A DNA stretch of 64,000 bases. It comes from Peribacillus sp. Bi96 (GTDB taxonomy: Bacteria > Bacillota > Bacilli > Bacillales > DSM-1321). The stretch lies in contig NZ_CAKKLV010000001.1 in NCBI RefSeq assembly GCF_918698115.1, positions 372,001 to 436,000 of the forward strand. The letters are read 5' to 3'. This document shows, one piece after another, positions 19,124 to 28,450 of this stretch. The notes below the pieces were generated by a model. The model was not told where the DNA came from, ran no database searches, and worked only from the letters and a program-made list of their open reading frames with translations. The stretch's first letter is position 1. Every line of letters starts with the position of its first letter. The position numbers and the translations under genes were made by a program.

Positions 19124-20092
19124 TTTTTTTTCCTTAGGGCATATAGAAAATTTTCATGGTCTAATCGTAGGAGAGAATCCTTTAAGAGTGAAATGTGAAA
19201 AAATATTTGGTGAAATAAACGTTATAATTATCAGATTTTTCTGTTTGCAGGACTATGACTATTCATATTTTCATAAGCGTTTTTTTAGATGACTGTATTG
19301 AAGCCCATACTCACAATTTGCCAATCCTTTATAGCTGGCTATCATTGGTTGTATTCCAACTTGTTTAGTTACTTGTCAGTGATTGGCTTTACTAATTCTT
19401 GAAGGATATTTTTCCCTCAACTTATATTTGTTAGAAGTTAAATCAATCAATCAATCAATCAATCAAGATTATTTTATAGACCTAGTTCATTAACCATTCA
19501 ATTTAGGAAAAGCTGTAAGCAATTCTAATCAATTAAGAGCATAAGTAACTTGAGTTGATTTTATTCATAGTTTAAAATATTGTAGATCTTCATAAAGTGT
19601 TAAATTAAAGAGGATATTCCTTGATTCTCTTTCTATTAATATTCTTTCAATTGTTTGAATTTCAACAAGAAAAATGATAGAAAATTTATATTCTTTTAGT
19701 ACAGAAAGCTTGATGGACTTTATAGTAGAAAGAAAAGGGCAATTTTCTATTAACAGTTTCTTTTATCCCTCATGTTTGTATAAGGTGTTATTCTTGGATG
19801 AAAGTTTAATACCTTCAATTTTCTCGAGGAATCAAAGGATTATTATGTCTTTCTACTTATTTTGATCCCATTTCTACCGAATTCCTTCTTCCGAATATAA
19901 TTTGGTTAAGAATACAATTTAGAATCATTGAAATATATTTACGTCGTGGTCGTGCTGCACATATTATTATATATTCGAATTGAGTGAGCAGGATGCTAAG
20001 TGCAAAATTAGCACTGGAAAAATTCAGGATTAACGTACCATTTATTTAGTGAACAAATGTGTAACGTTAATTATTACTAGGGGTGTCATACA
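19124..20092. other. Gene-poor AT-rich gap
   Basis: Nearly 1 kb without a convincing gene. It holds a short AATC tandem repeat (19441-19466) and a 63-codon ORF at 19674-19865 that lacks a good ribosome-binding site and resembles nothing known to me. The end of the gap carries AGGGGTG, the ribosome-binding site of the beta-helix gene. Confidence 0.5.
19441..19466. repeat. AATC tetranucleotide microsatellite
   Basis: Six full copies plus a partial copy of AATC in tandem, in non-coding DNA. A slippage-prone tract; no gene start or promoter is obvious beside it, so phase variation is not supported. Confidence 0.85.
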
Positions 20093-21991
20093 GTGAAACG
20101 AAGAATGTTCTTACAGAATTTTATAATTTTCATTTTTGCTTTCATTTTTGGGTATACAGTAAAAAAAGATGATGAAAATATGGTTTTACAAAAGGTTGAA
20201 TCGAATAATGTTAATAATAGAAAGGAAATGCTGAACGAAGTTTCCGATAGAGGTATTTCATTAAGTAGATTTGGAGCAGTAGGTGATGGTAAAGTAGATG
20301 ATAGCGATGCTATTGAAGCTGCATTAAATTATGTGAAAAATATTAACGGGAAATTGGTTAGTGATCCCCAAAAAACATATCTTGTAAAAAGATTAATTAA
20401 TATTGATACAACAGGTGTAAAGCACCTACATTGGAATATGATGGGTTCGACTATAGACTTTGGTAGTGGTGGGAGTATTATTCTTGGATCAAAAAGCAGT
20501 ACACCTTTTAAAACAACTACACTGGCTAGCGATTTAAAAAGAAAGAAAACTAACTTCACAGTAAGAGATGTAACAGGGGTAAAGAAGGGTGATTTGGTTT
20601 CCATTCAGTCACCTGTGAATTGGGTTAAAGGGATACCTTTAATTCAATATTATACAATCGGAGATATTGATGGAAATACTATATACGTAAATGGTTTAAT
20701 AGTTGGAGACATTTCAGAAGAACAGAAAGTATCTGCGTCTGTTAAAGGGGATATTATTGTTTCTTTTTTTAAATTAGCAAAAAGATTAACTGTTAAAAAC
20801 GGTACATTAAAATCTTCTAATCGGGATGATGAAGGAACGTTACTATCTATAAGAGGTCAAGATGGGTATCTTATAGAAGATATTGAAGTACAACATTCAA
20901 AACGTAACGGAATATACATACAATATTCAGGAAGCGGTCTTGTTAAAGATTGTAGATTGAAAGATCATGGATATGTTACGAAAGACCAAGGATATGTTAA
21001 TACCCTTTTTTCACCCAATAGTCTAAGCTTTGGATACGGGATTATAGTAGCACATAACTATTTAACCCATATTATTAATTGTCATTCATTTTCGGGTTGG
21101 CATGGGTTTGATGTTGCCAGAGGTCAAACTGTTGTTATTTATCAGGATTGTGTAATTCATAAAGATGCTTTTGGTTTCTCTGCACACGAGGGTGCATGGG
21201 ATATGAGAGTTATAGACTGCCAAGTTTTGGGGGGATTAGGAGTAACATCACGTGCTGCTGAATTAACTGTTTCAGGATGTCATTTTAAAACAAGTATAGG
21301 ACCTGCAATTACTGGAAACGGTTCACACCACACATTATTGATAAAACATAATGTGTTTGATGTTAGTACACCCGATAATAGAGCAAACGTTTTCTATCTG
21401 AATGAACCTTTCCCTGAATATTGTTACAGCCAAGATATGTCAGTATCGGATGTATCACAAAATACAATTATAGGACTTTGTAACACATCTAGATTATTTG
21501 TAAGAGGATTGATAATATTTGCAGATAACACAATAACATCTTTACCAATAAATGATGGCTCAATAATTATTAAATCGATAGTAAGTAGTGATAAGGTTGC
21601 AATTATTAACAATAATAGATTTATCGGTACAGGAATGCAGCATAACTTACAGCTTTCAAATTTTGATAAGATTACTGTTTCACATAATCACAGGGAAGGC
21701 CCTATTGGTCTAGTATATAAATCCGCAGTTATTGCTTTAGATGGAATAAATCCCGATATTGTTATTACTGATAACAATTTTTCCAATATCGCATTTGCCA
21801 TACATGTGTTGGGGGGATCCTCAACTATTAATTTAATTCAAGGTAACAAAGTTATTAATGGACAGTTATTATTAGCATCAACTAAAACTTCTATAAAAAA
21901 TGCTATTGGAAATATAACTAATCAATCAACGATAGTCTCGGGTCAAGTTAACATTAGGCAAAATTTAAATAATGTGGTTATATCGATGTAA
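20093..21991 (+). CDS. Membrane-anchored right-handed beta-helix (pectate-lyase-superfamily) protein
   Basis: Protein of 632 residues. A hydrophobic segment at about 7-24 follows a basic MKRRMF start, so it is probably anchored outside the membrane. The motif SRFGAVGDGKVDDSDAIEAAL (about 58-78) is the start signature of pectate-lyase-3/GH28-related beta-helices. The remainder is rich in short strand repeats with Asn ladders typical of parallel beta-helices. Relatives bind or cut polysaccharides, including tailspikes and epimerases. Its place between a capsule locus and a lasso cluster suggests a surface-polysaccharide substrate, but this is inference. GTG start after AGGGGTG. Confidence 0.8.
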   Translation: MKRRMFLQNFIIFIFAFIFGYTVKKDDENMVLQKVESNNVNNRKEMLNEVSDRGISLSRFGAVGDGKVDDSDAIEAALNYVKNINGKLVSDPQKTYLVKRLINIDTTGVKHLHWNMMGSTIDFGSGGSIILGSKSSTPFKTTTLASDLKRKKTNFTVRDVTGVKKGDLVSIQSPVNWVKGIPLIQYYTIGDIDGNTIYVNGLIVGDISEEQKVSASVKGDIIVSFFKLAKRLTVKNGTLKSSNRDDEGTLLSIRGQDGYLIEDIEVQHSKRNGIYIQYSGSGLVKDCRLKDHGYVTKDQGYVNTLFSPNSLSFGYGIIVAHNYLTHIINCHSFSGWHGFDVARGQTVVIYQDCVIHKDAFGFSAHEGAWDMRVIDCQVLGGLGVTSRAAELTVSGCHFKTSIGPAITGNGSHHTLLIKHNVFDVSTPDNRANVFYLNEPFPEYCYSQDMSVSDVSQNTIIGLCNTSRLFVRGLIIFADNTITSLPINDGSIIIKSIVSSDKVAIINNNRFIGTGMQHNLQLSNFDKITVSHNHREGPIGLVYKSAVIALDGINPDIVITDNNFSNIAFAIHVLGGSSTINLIQGNKVINGQLLLASTKTSIKNAIGNITNQSTIVSGQVNIRQNLNNVVISM

Positions 21992-23507
21992 CGTTACATG
22001 AATTGGGAACATTAAAATGAGGGGACTTTAAACATCCACTTTCTAACACTTAACCCTCACATTTTATCATAGTCTTTCCAATAAAGCGGGTTTAATGTCG
22101 TTTTCTTGGAAGAAATTATTTTTTACAAAAAGAACTTTTCTTTCCAATTCTTTTGTTTTGAGGTCGATGAGGTTTGCACAAAGGTTCAGTTTTAAGAAAT
22201 CTTAACTGGACTTTTTTCATATTGTGATAGAGTATTCATTCTAGTAGTCCATGTAATTGCATTCATATGACATTTCATCACTGTTTCTAAATACATATCC
22301 GTTGTAAACGTCACCTATTTCATTCTAGAATAACTCAAAATTATGATGAATGCATAAATTTTTTGAAGCTTGTCTCTACCACTCCACTTATTATCTTTAT
22401 CCTTTATTTCTAGAATACTGTCCACAACAAACTCGTTCTAGGCATTTAACTACAAATTCTTTATTAGTCTAATTTTTCTTTATTTTTCCCTATAATCATC
22501 CGGGGATATTGAGAAGGGAATTTAACTAAAATATGAAAAGACCACACAAAAAATGAGCTACATGATATCTTCTTCTAAAATCAGCTCTTATGATAGATAG
22601 GAAGAAGGATTATCTTAAAAGTAAATTACCCCGATATTTGGTTTTCCCACTGCAAGGTAAATTTTTCTTTAGGAAAAAACAGCTTCAACAGCCCTATGCA
22701 AAATATTATATGGGGCGGAAGAGTATTCTTTATAGACAAAACGGGTTATTCAGATTATGTATCAATGGCTAGAGGATATTTATTCAAGACTTCTGCGGAA
22801 GTATTTTCTATTGCCACATGCGAGAAGGTTAACTATTTGGTGTAAAGCTGGAAGGGCAGTTTAAGAAATTAATAAACCAAATATCAAGGTTAACATAGAT
22901 GAACAGTTCAACATCTTTGCTGAGTGAAAGTTTGGAAACCCTTTCCTAAAACAAGTCTGAAAAAAGCATTACCTATTTGATAAATAATTCTAGGCTTATA
23001 GTAAGGAACTACGGTACAGGATAATTTAATTTATGGAATAGGGGAGTCCCTGTATTGCGACATCAAACTAGATAATAAAGTGCTAATGTTTATATACAAA
23101 GTACATTAATAGCTAAGTCTACGATGAATATGCTTATGGTTTAATGATATTGATTGTTGTTTTAGTTCTAAGGATTCTCCTGTTAAGATTTATGATGTCA
23201 ATTAGTATTAAAAAAAGTAAATAGTATTGAACTTTTTATGGAGGGAAAATGAATAATGATGGAGAACATAGATTATGAGGGCTCAAAAATAAGCAAAATT
23301 CATAATTCAAAAAAAGACCATATACATTTAATATTCGAAAAAAAATATTATAGTTGGATATTGTAACAATTCACTCTTTTTATATGATTTATGAATGATT
23401 GTTATTCTAGTAATCAGAGAAGATTAACAAAGGCTAGGTTAGGCGTTATTTATAAAAGTCATTGACATAGGTATAAAAGGATGGTAAATTTAGCTTGTGT
23501 AATTCGC
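21992..23507. other. Decayed AT-rich region
   Basis: About 1.5 kb with stop codons in all frames and no intact gene that I recognise. An 83-codon open stretch (22597-22845) without an early start codon encodes a globular-looking tail and may be the 3' end of a lost gene. A 35-codon ORF near 23258 lacks a convincing ribosome-binding site. Best read as gene remnants. Confidence 0.5.
22597..22845 (+). pseudogene. Possible gene remnant, function unknown
   Basis: An 83-codon open stretch bounded by stops, containing IIWGGRVFFIDKTGYSDYVS and ending SIATCEKVNYLV. There is no start codon near its 5' end. Composition looks protein-like (balanced hydrophobic and charged residues) rather than random AT-rich sequence. 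No family recognised. Could be chance. Confidence 0.25.
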
Positions 23508-23906
23508 TATAAAGAACGAAAAGTTCGTAAAATAGTACAAAATTACAAGATTAGTTCATAAATAGATGCCACTTAGGATATATAAACTCTAATAGTGCAA
23601 AGGCAAAAATTAATTGATGTATAAATTTTAGAGTTTATTCGACAGATAGCCAATCGAACATTTAGATATTTTAAACTAAAATGAGATTACTAATAAATAA
23701 TAAAGAGAGATATATAAATTACTGGAGTAAAGACACAAGTACAAAGCAGTTACTTAGTTGATGAAAAAAGGATGAATTTTATGCCTCTATTTCAAATGAG
23801 AGAAATATGGACACCTTTAAAATTAGTAGGGGTTAAGTTTTTTAGGTCGGATGATAGATGTATTTTCATTAAGTTTTTTAACCAACACCGAAGGAAAATA
23901 AAGTAA
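23508..23906 (+). repeat. Left copy of diverged ~400-bp block flanking the lasso core
   Basis: Starts with TATAAAGAACGAAA and ends with the small ORF at 23781-23906. A second copy lies at 30372-30767. The distance from the TATAAAGAACGAAA motif to the ORF start is 273 bases here and 270 there, so the whole block, not just the ORF, appears duplicated. Sequence between the two landmarks is only loosely similar by eye. Confidence 0.55.
23781..23906 (+). CDS. Small basic protein, left copy
   Basis: A 41-residue ORF: MPLFQMREIWTPLKLV then GVKFFRSDDRCIFIKFFN and a basic tail QHRRKIK. AAAGGA lies about eight bases before the ATG; an in-frame ATG also exists at 23772. A paralogue with about 75% identity by eye lies at 30642-30767. 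Substitutions are largely conservative and the frame is kept in both copies, which supports coding. Function unknown; it could be a lasso-cluster regulator or immunity factor, but nothing in the sequence shows this. Confidence 0.6.
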   Translation: MPLFQMREIWTPLKLVGVKFFRSDDRCIFIKFFNQHRRKIK

Positions 23907-23926
23907 TCTGTATCAAATACTTAAGA

Positions 23927-23996
23927 AACAAAAATCTATTGGGAAGTACGGGACCCAAATTTACAATTCTAAGCTATGGTGACTGTCTTGGGTAGA
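23927..23996 (+). promoter_or_regulatory. Degenerate c-di-GMP-I (GEMM)-like RNA element
   Basis: Aligns by eye with the intact GEMM element at 33767-33856: CTATT-GGGA-AGTA stem and GNRA loop, GGACCCAAA where the intact one has GGACGCAAA, then TTACA, TCTAAG, CTAT and a TGGGTA end. The G-to-C change in the core and loss of base pairs in the first hairpin suggest it is decayed or altered in specificity. It lies about 200 bases upstream of the lasso cyclase start. Confidence 0.45.
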
Positions 23997-24196
23997 ATAG
24001 AGTGGATAATAATTAGCGATAAGTTACCGGTTAGATTGAACTATCATTATATATTTCAAATAATATGGGTCATTGATAAGTAGGTGGTTATGGCCATTTA
24101 AAACTACTACTTTAAATTACTAGAATTCTAGAATGAGTAGAATATATTAGTACGCTATGAAATTTATATACTTAACAAAGTAAGCAGGGGGAAAAT

Positions 24197-26134
24197 ATGA
24201 GTGCTATAACCGGTATTTATCATTTAAATGAAGAGCCTGTAAATCTCCAGTATGGTCGTAATTTAATGACGGCTTTACAGAAATACCCTGCTGATTCTAT
24301 CCAAATATGGCATTCAGAAAAGGTTTTTCTCGGTTGCCACGCTCAATGGATTACTCCTGAATCTGTAGGTGAACAGCTTCCGTACCACGATTCTGAAAGG
24401 CAGTGTACAATCACAGCTGACGCTATTATTGATAATCGTGAAGAATTATTCGACAAACTACATATTAGTAAAATTGATAGAAGTATTCTAACTGATAGTC
24501 AACTTATTCTATTAAGTTATCAAAAATGGGGAGAAGAAACTCCTAAGCATTTAATCGGTGACTTTGCATTTATGATTTGGGATCAGAAGAAAAGAAAGTT
24601 ATTTGGGGCAAGAGATTTCGCAGGGAGTAGAACGCTTTATTATCATAAAAATCATGAGAAATTTGCTTTTTGTACAACTATTGAACCTCTTCTTAAATTA
24701 CCATATATCGAAAAAAAACTGAATGAGCACTGGTTAGCGGAGTTTTTAGCAATTCCAGGGATGAATGATACTGTAGATGCTTTTTCAACAGTCTATAAAA
24801 ATATAGATCAAATACCTCCCTCCCATACAATATCAATAGTAGAAAATAAAGTAATGCTTACGAGATATTGCTCCGTAGTAGATAGTGAGAAGTTGCACTT
24901 GAAATCAAATAACGAATACGAAGAGGCTTTTAGAGATGTTTTTCAAAGAGCAGCTACTTCGAGATTACGTACACACCGTAAAGTGGGAGCCAATTTAAGC
25001 GGTGGATTGGATTCAGGATCGGTTGTCAGCTTTGCTGCAAATACCCTCCGAAACCAAAACAAAAAATTATATACCTTTAGCTCTATCCCTATTGGTGAAT
25101 TTGATGATTGGACCCCAAAACAACGATTAGCAGATGAGAGACCACTTATTAAATCTACAGTTAATCATGTTGGAAATATCAATGCTAAGTATTTAAAGTT
25201 TGAAGGCCAAAGCTCATTATCAGTACTAGATGATTGGCTAGAAATAATGGAAATGCCCTATAAGTTTTTTGAAAACTCTGTCTGGGTGAAGGGGATATAT
25301 GAAGAGGCTAACAAGCTTGGAATAGGAGTATTGTTAAACGGTGCAAGGGGAAATTTTACAATTTCTTGGGGACCGACTTTTGATTACTATGCCTTATTAT
25401 TAAGAAAAATGAGATGGATCCGCCTTTATCATGAAGTAAATTCTTATAGCGAAAATTTGGGAGTAAAAAGATCGAGAGTAATGAAAGTGATTGGAAAAAA
25501 GGCTTATCCTTTTCATCCTAATATCAAAGCAAATAATCAAGATGATTCGCCATTATTAATTAATGATGATTTTGCTCGGAGAACTAAAGTTTTTTCTAAA
25601 CTAGAGGAACAAGGAATCAATATAATGGGCGTTAATCCTACAAAGATTAATGAGATTAGGAAAAATCACTTTGGTTATCTGAATATGTGGAATACAACGG
25701 GAACAAGTGGAACTAAATTATCTTTGCTGTATTCATTACAGGGACATGACCCTACGAATGATTTACGAGTTATTCAATTTTGTTTATCCCTTCCTTTGGA
25801 ACAATTTGTGCAGAATGGTTTAGATCGATCACTCATTAGACGATCCACAAAAGGGTATTTGCCTGATGACATTAGATTAAACCAGAAAACTCGGGGAGTT
25901 CAGGGTGCAGATACCATTGCTAGAATGCTCCCAAACTGGAATGCATTTATTGGTGAAGTGGAACAGCTTAGTCAGGATCCGTTTATAGCTAATTTTTTGA
26001 ATATGGGAGCAATTAAGAAGGCACTTAACAAGTTTCGCACAGAACCCCAGCCTAATGTTGCCTTTGATTCTGAATTTAGAATTTTAATGAGAGGTTTAAT
26101 TGTTTATCGTTTTCTTAAAAGGCAATGTTTATGA
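24197..26134 (+). CDS. Lasso peptide cyclase (asparagine synthetase-like, C protein)
   Basis: Lasso macrolactam synthetase of 645 residues. The N-terminal ~200 residues resemble the class II glutamine amidotransferase domain, but position 2 is Ser, not the nucleophile Cys, so ammonia release from glutamine is not expected. The C-terminal synthetase domain has the ATP-binding PP-loop ANLSGGLDSGSV near 265-277. In lasso systems it adenylates an Asp/Glu side chain of the core and joins it to the new N-terminus. CAGGGGGAA precedes the ATG. The precursor gene follows 78 bases downstream. Confidence 0.93.
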   Translation: MSAITGIYHLNEEPVNLQYGRNLMTALQKYPADSIQIWHSEKVFLGCHAQWITPESVGEQLPYHDSERQCTITADAIIDNREELFDKLHISKIDRSILTDSQLILLSYQKWGEETPKHLIGDFAFMIWDQKKRKLFGARDFAGSRTLYYHKNHEKFAFCTTIEPLLKLPYIEKKLNEHWLAEFLAIPGMNDTVDAFSTVYKNIDQIPPSHTISIVENKVMLTRYCSVVDSEKLHLKSNNEYEEAFRDVFQRAATSRLRTHRKVGANLSGGLDSGSVVSFAANTLRNQNKKLYTFSSIPIGEFDDWTPKQRLADERPLIKSTVNHVGNINAKYLKFEGQSSLSVLDDWLEIMEMPYKFFENSVWVKGIYEEANKLGIGVLLNGARGNFTISWGPTFDYYALLLRKMRWIRLYHEVNSYSENLGVKRSRVMKVIGKKAYPFHPNIKANNQDDSPLLINDDFARRTKVFSKLEEQGINIMGVNPTKINEIRKNHFGYLNMWNTTGTSGTKLSLLYSLQGHDPTNDLRVIQFCLSLPLEQFVQNGLDRSLIRRSTKGYLPDDIRLNQKTRGVQGADTIARMLPNWNAFIGEVEQLSQDPFIANFLNMGAIKKALNKFRTEPQPNVAFDSEFRILMRGLIVYRFLKRQCL

Positions 26135-26212
26135 TGATGGGTGAAAAAAGAGAATCAACCATATAGTTTAACAGAGCCTATTAAATAACCTCATTGAAGG
26201 GAGGTGACAAAA

Positions 26213-26338
26213 ATGAAAAAAGAATGGCAAACTCCAAAATTAGAAGTACTTAACATTAACATGACTATGGGAGGTCCTGGTATAACCATCCCTGATGGTG
26301 TGCAGAATGATCCAGATGAAATGGTTCACCATAGTTAA
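26213..26338 (+). CDS. Lasso peptide precursor (paeninodin-like)
   Basis: A 41-residue ORF preceded by GGGAGGTGAC, a near-perfect ribosome-binding site. Residues 1-19 (MKKEWQTPKLEVLNINMTM) form the leader, with the conserved YxxP-like WQTPKL region and Thr at position -2. The predicted core is ring GGPGITIPD plus tail GVQNDPDEMVHHS, 22 residues. Gly1 to Asp9 would give a nine-residue macrolactam, the ring size of paeninodin. The core ends in Ser, the residue phosphorylated in this subfamily. It lies exactly between cyclase and kinase, as in related clusters. Cleavage site and ring are predictions. Confidence 0.92.
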   Translation: MKKEWQTPKLEVLNINMTMGGPGITIPDGVQNDPDEMVHHS

Positions 26339-26372
26339 TTAAAGATTTGATTGTTTTCCCCTAGTAATAACT

Positions 26373-26402
26373 GCTCTTATACAATTTTTAAGGTATAAGG
26401 GC
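26373..26402 (+). terminator. Intercistronic hairpin between precursor and kinase genes
   Basis: A 10-bp stem (GCTCTTATAC / GTATAAGGGC, one G-T pair) followed by TTTGATTAATTTTT. Probably a partial terminator or 3'-end stabiliser that lets the precursor be made in excess of the enzymes, a common arrangement in RiPP operons. Confidence 0.6.
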
Positions 26403-26437
26403 TTTGATTAATTTTTCTAGTATTTGGAGTGAAAGAG

Positions 26438-27376
26438 ATGGTAGAGATTGTACAAAATTTAGGTTATAGAGCTTTCGGATTGAACCTTTTTAGTGAAATA
26501 CCCCTTCCTGAAGTACCCAGACTCGGAATTTCCAAGGACATGACCGATGTGGAAATTGAATACGGGGATTTATCAGAGCTTTGGGAGAAGCAAGTTCTTT
26601 TGCCAAAACAAAAATATGTTGTTGAGGATCATATGGTTATGTTTCAAGTTCCTGGCATTGCCATATTTAAGATTCAAGAAGGAAAGAAAATTACCGTTTC
26701 ACCTATATCAAATTCTGATGAGGATCATATTCGACTATATATTCTTGGAACATGTATGGGGATTATCTTACTTCAGAAAAAAGTATTACCTTTGCATGGA
26801 AGTGCAATAGATATAAATGGGAAGGCATATGCATTTATTGGTGATTCAGGGGCGGGGAAATCAACACTTGCTGCTGCCTTTTTAAAAGAAGGATTTCAAC
26901 TTTTAAGTGATGATGTTATCCCTGTTTCTCTATCAAAAGACAATAAACCCTTTATAACTCCCTCATATCCACAACAAAAACTATGGCAAGAAAGTTTACA
27001 GGCTTTTGGAATAGAAAAGAAAGATTACCAGCCTTTATTTGAAAGGGAAACAAAATTTTCTGTACCAGTTACGTCTAGTTTTTCAAATAAACCTTTACCA
27101 TTAAGCTCTGTATTTGAATTAGTAAAAACAGAGCATGGAGAAGTTACACTACAAAAAATAAATCAACTAGAACGTTTCCGAACTTTATTCTGTCATACAT
27201 ATCGTAATTTTTTAGTCCCACGATTAGGCTTAATGGAGTGGCATTTTATGGAGTCGGTAAATATTTTAAATAAAATCCATATGTATCAATTGCATCGGCC
27301 TAACACAGGATTTACAGTCAATAATCTTGTATCTCAAATATTAGAAAATATAAACGAGGAGGATTCTTTATTTTGA
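26438..27376 (+). CDS. Lasso precursor kinase (HPr-kinase-like)
   Basis: P-loop kinase of 312 residues related to the C-terminal domain of HPr kinase. Walker A GDSGAGKST lies near 135-143; LPLHGSAIDINGKAYAF precedes it, and LLSDDVIPV holds the catalytic acidic pair. In the paeninodin/pseudomycoidin family this enzyme phosphorylates the C-terminal Ser of the precursor, and the precursor here does end in Ser. The ATG at 26438 has GGAG eight bases upstream; a GTG at 26429 is less likely. Its stop overlaps the B1 start (TTGA). Confidence 0.9.
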   Translation: MVEIVQNLGYRAFGLNLFSEIPLPEVPRLGISKDMTDVEIEYGDLSELWEKQVLLPKQKYVVEDHMVMFQVPGIAIFKIQEGKKITVSPISNSDEDHIRLYILGTCMGIILLQKKVLPLHGSAIDINGKAYAFIGDSGAGKSTLAAAFLKEGFQLLSDDVIPVSLSKDNKPFITPSYPQQKLWQESLQAFGIEKKDYQPLFERETKFSVPVTSSFSNKPLPLSSVFELVKTEHGEVTLQKINQLERFRTLFCHTYRNFLVPRLGLMEWHFMESVNILNKIHMYQLHRPNTGFTVNNLVSQILENINEEDSLF

Positions 27377-27675
27377 AAACACAACAAATTACGTTAGAAA
27401 AAACGATTGTACAAAGTGAGGGTAACATCGCAAGTGACATGGATGGAGAAAAAGTGATGTTAAGTGTTCAAAAAGGAAAGTATTATAATTTAGGTGAATT
27501 GGGTGGAGAGATATGGGATCTACTGAAGGAGCCCATTACGATTCATGAGTTAGTTACAACATTACAGTCTCAATATGATGTAGCTCAAACCGAGTGTGAG
27601 GAACAAGTTACGGACTTTATAAATCAATTGTTAGAGCAAGGCCTAGTAAGAATAGAAGATAGAATCAATTCCTAG
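27373..27675 (+). CDS. Lasso RRE protein B1 (PqqD-like)
   Basis: RiPP recognition element of 100 residues. It has the PqqD fold pattern: N-terminal strands (VMLSVQKGKYYNLGELGGEIWDLL) and C-terminal helices (ECEEQVTDFINQLLEQGLV). B1 binds the leader peptide and delivers the precursor to B2. Start is TTG with GAGGAGG upstream, overlapping the kinase stop, so the two are translationally coupled. Length and position are standard for split B1/B2 systems. Confidence 0.92.
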   Translation: MKTQQITLEKTIVQSEGNIASDMDGEKVMLSVQKGKYYNLGELGGEIWDLLKEPITIHELVTTLQSQYDVAQTECEEQVTDFINQLLEQGLVRIEDRINS

Positions 27676-27706
27676 TATCATGAATTTCTAGCTCTAGGAG
27701 GAAACA

Positions 27707-28189
27707 ATGAATATCACAAAGAAAGCTCGTAATTTTCTTCGATTGAATTATAAAACAAAGCTGCTGCTTATTGAGGCCTTTTTACATTTAGGTAGAGCCC
27801 GTTTTCTTAAGAGCATCTCATTTTCAAAAGTTGCTCCTTCACTAGGTGAACAAATGAAAGAGACATCATATACCTGCAATTCATCGAATAAAGAGGTTTT
27901 AGTCAGTATATCGCGAGCTATCCATATTATGAGTCGCTATACTTTTTGGGAAAGCCAATGCCTTGTAAAAGCAATGGCTGGAATGAAAATGCTTGAGAAC
28001 AGAAATATTGGTAGTACTCTTTATTTAGGTACAGCTAAAGATGAGAATGGAGAACTCATTGCACATGCTTGGCTACGTAGCGGTCCTTTTTATATAACCG
28101 GTGCTGAAGTGAAGGATAGGTTCACGGTCGTTTCTAAATTCGCTAAAGAGAACAGTGATGAAAATCTAGAAGAACAAGAATCTAGTTAA
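27707..28189 (+). CDS. Lasso leader peptidase B2 (transglutaminase-like)
   Basis: Cysteine protease of 160 residues that removes the leader. The catalytic Cys is in ESQCLVKAMAG near residue 85, and the His in IAHAWLR near 120. LYLGTAKDENGEL between them matches B2 proteins. Length is normal for the split form. GGAGGAAAC precedes the ATG. It acts with B1 in front of it and the cyclase at the head of the operon. The C-terminal 20 residues are acidic and probably disordered. Confidence 0.92.
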   Translation: MNITKKARNFLRLNYKTKLLLIEAFLHLGRARFLKSISFSKVAPSLGEQMKETSYTCNSSNKEVLVSISRAIHIMSRYTFWESQCLVKAMAGMKMLENRNIGSTLYLGTAKDENGELIAHAWLRSGPFYITGAEVKDRFTVVSKFAKENSDENLEEQESS

Positions 28190-28450
28190 CGTTCTCGATA
28201 CATATTATAACAGGGGGAACGTTTAACACGATTTCCTCCAGAAACGATTGTTTATAAGTATATATCGAAACAAATCCCTAGTTCTTCGAATCACCAACCC
28301 CATTCGTTTATTATATCCATTAAGTAGAAGTTCTTATAAACCTACAATGTGCCCCAATACCTTTCCTTCAAATGTCGTAATTCAGCAATATTGCAAAATG
28401 CTATGTAGACATTCGGGATAACAAAGAAACAAGCTCTGTGATAGGAGGAT

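Noticed and set aside
19441..19466. Possible CRISPR or phase-variable promoter at the AATC repeats
   Set aside because: Unit is four bases with no spacers, and no gene start lies at promoter distance.
19674..19865. 63-codon ORF in the gap before the beta-helix gene
   Set aside because: No ribosome-binding site and composition typical of chance AT-rich ORFs.
26547..26810. 87-codon ORF inside the precursor kinase gene
   Set aside because: Shifted frame within a gene with intact kinase motifs.
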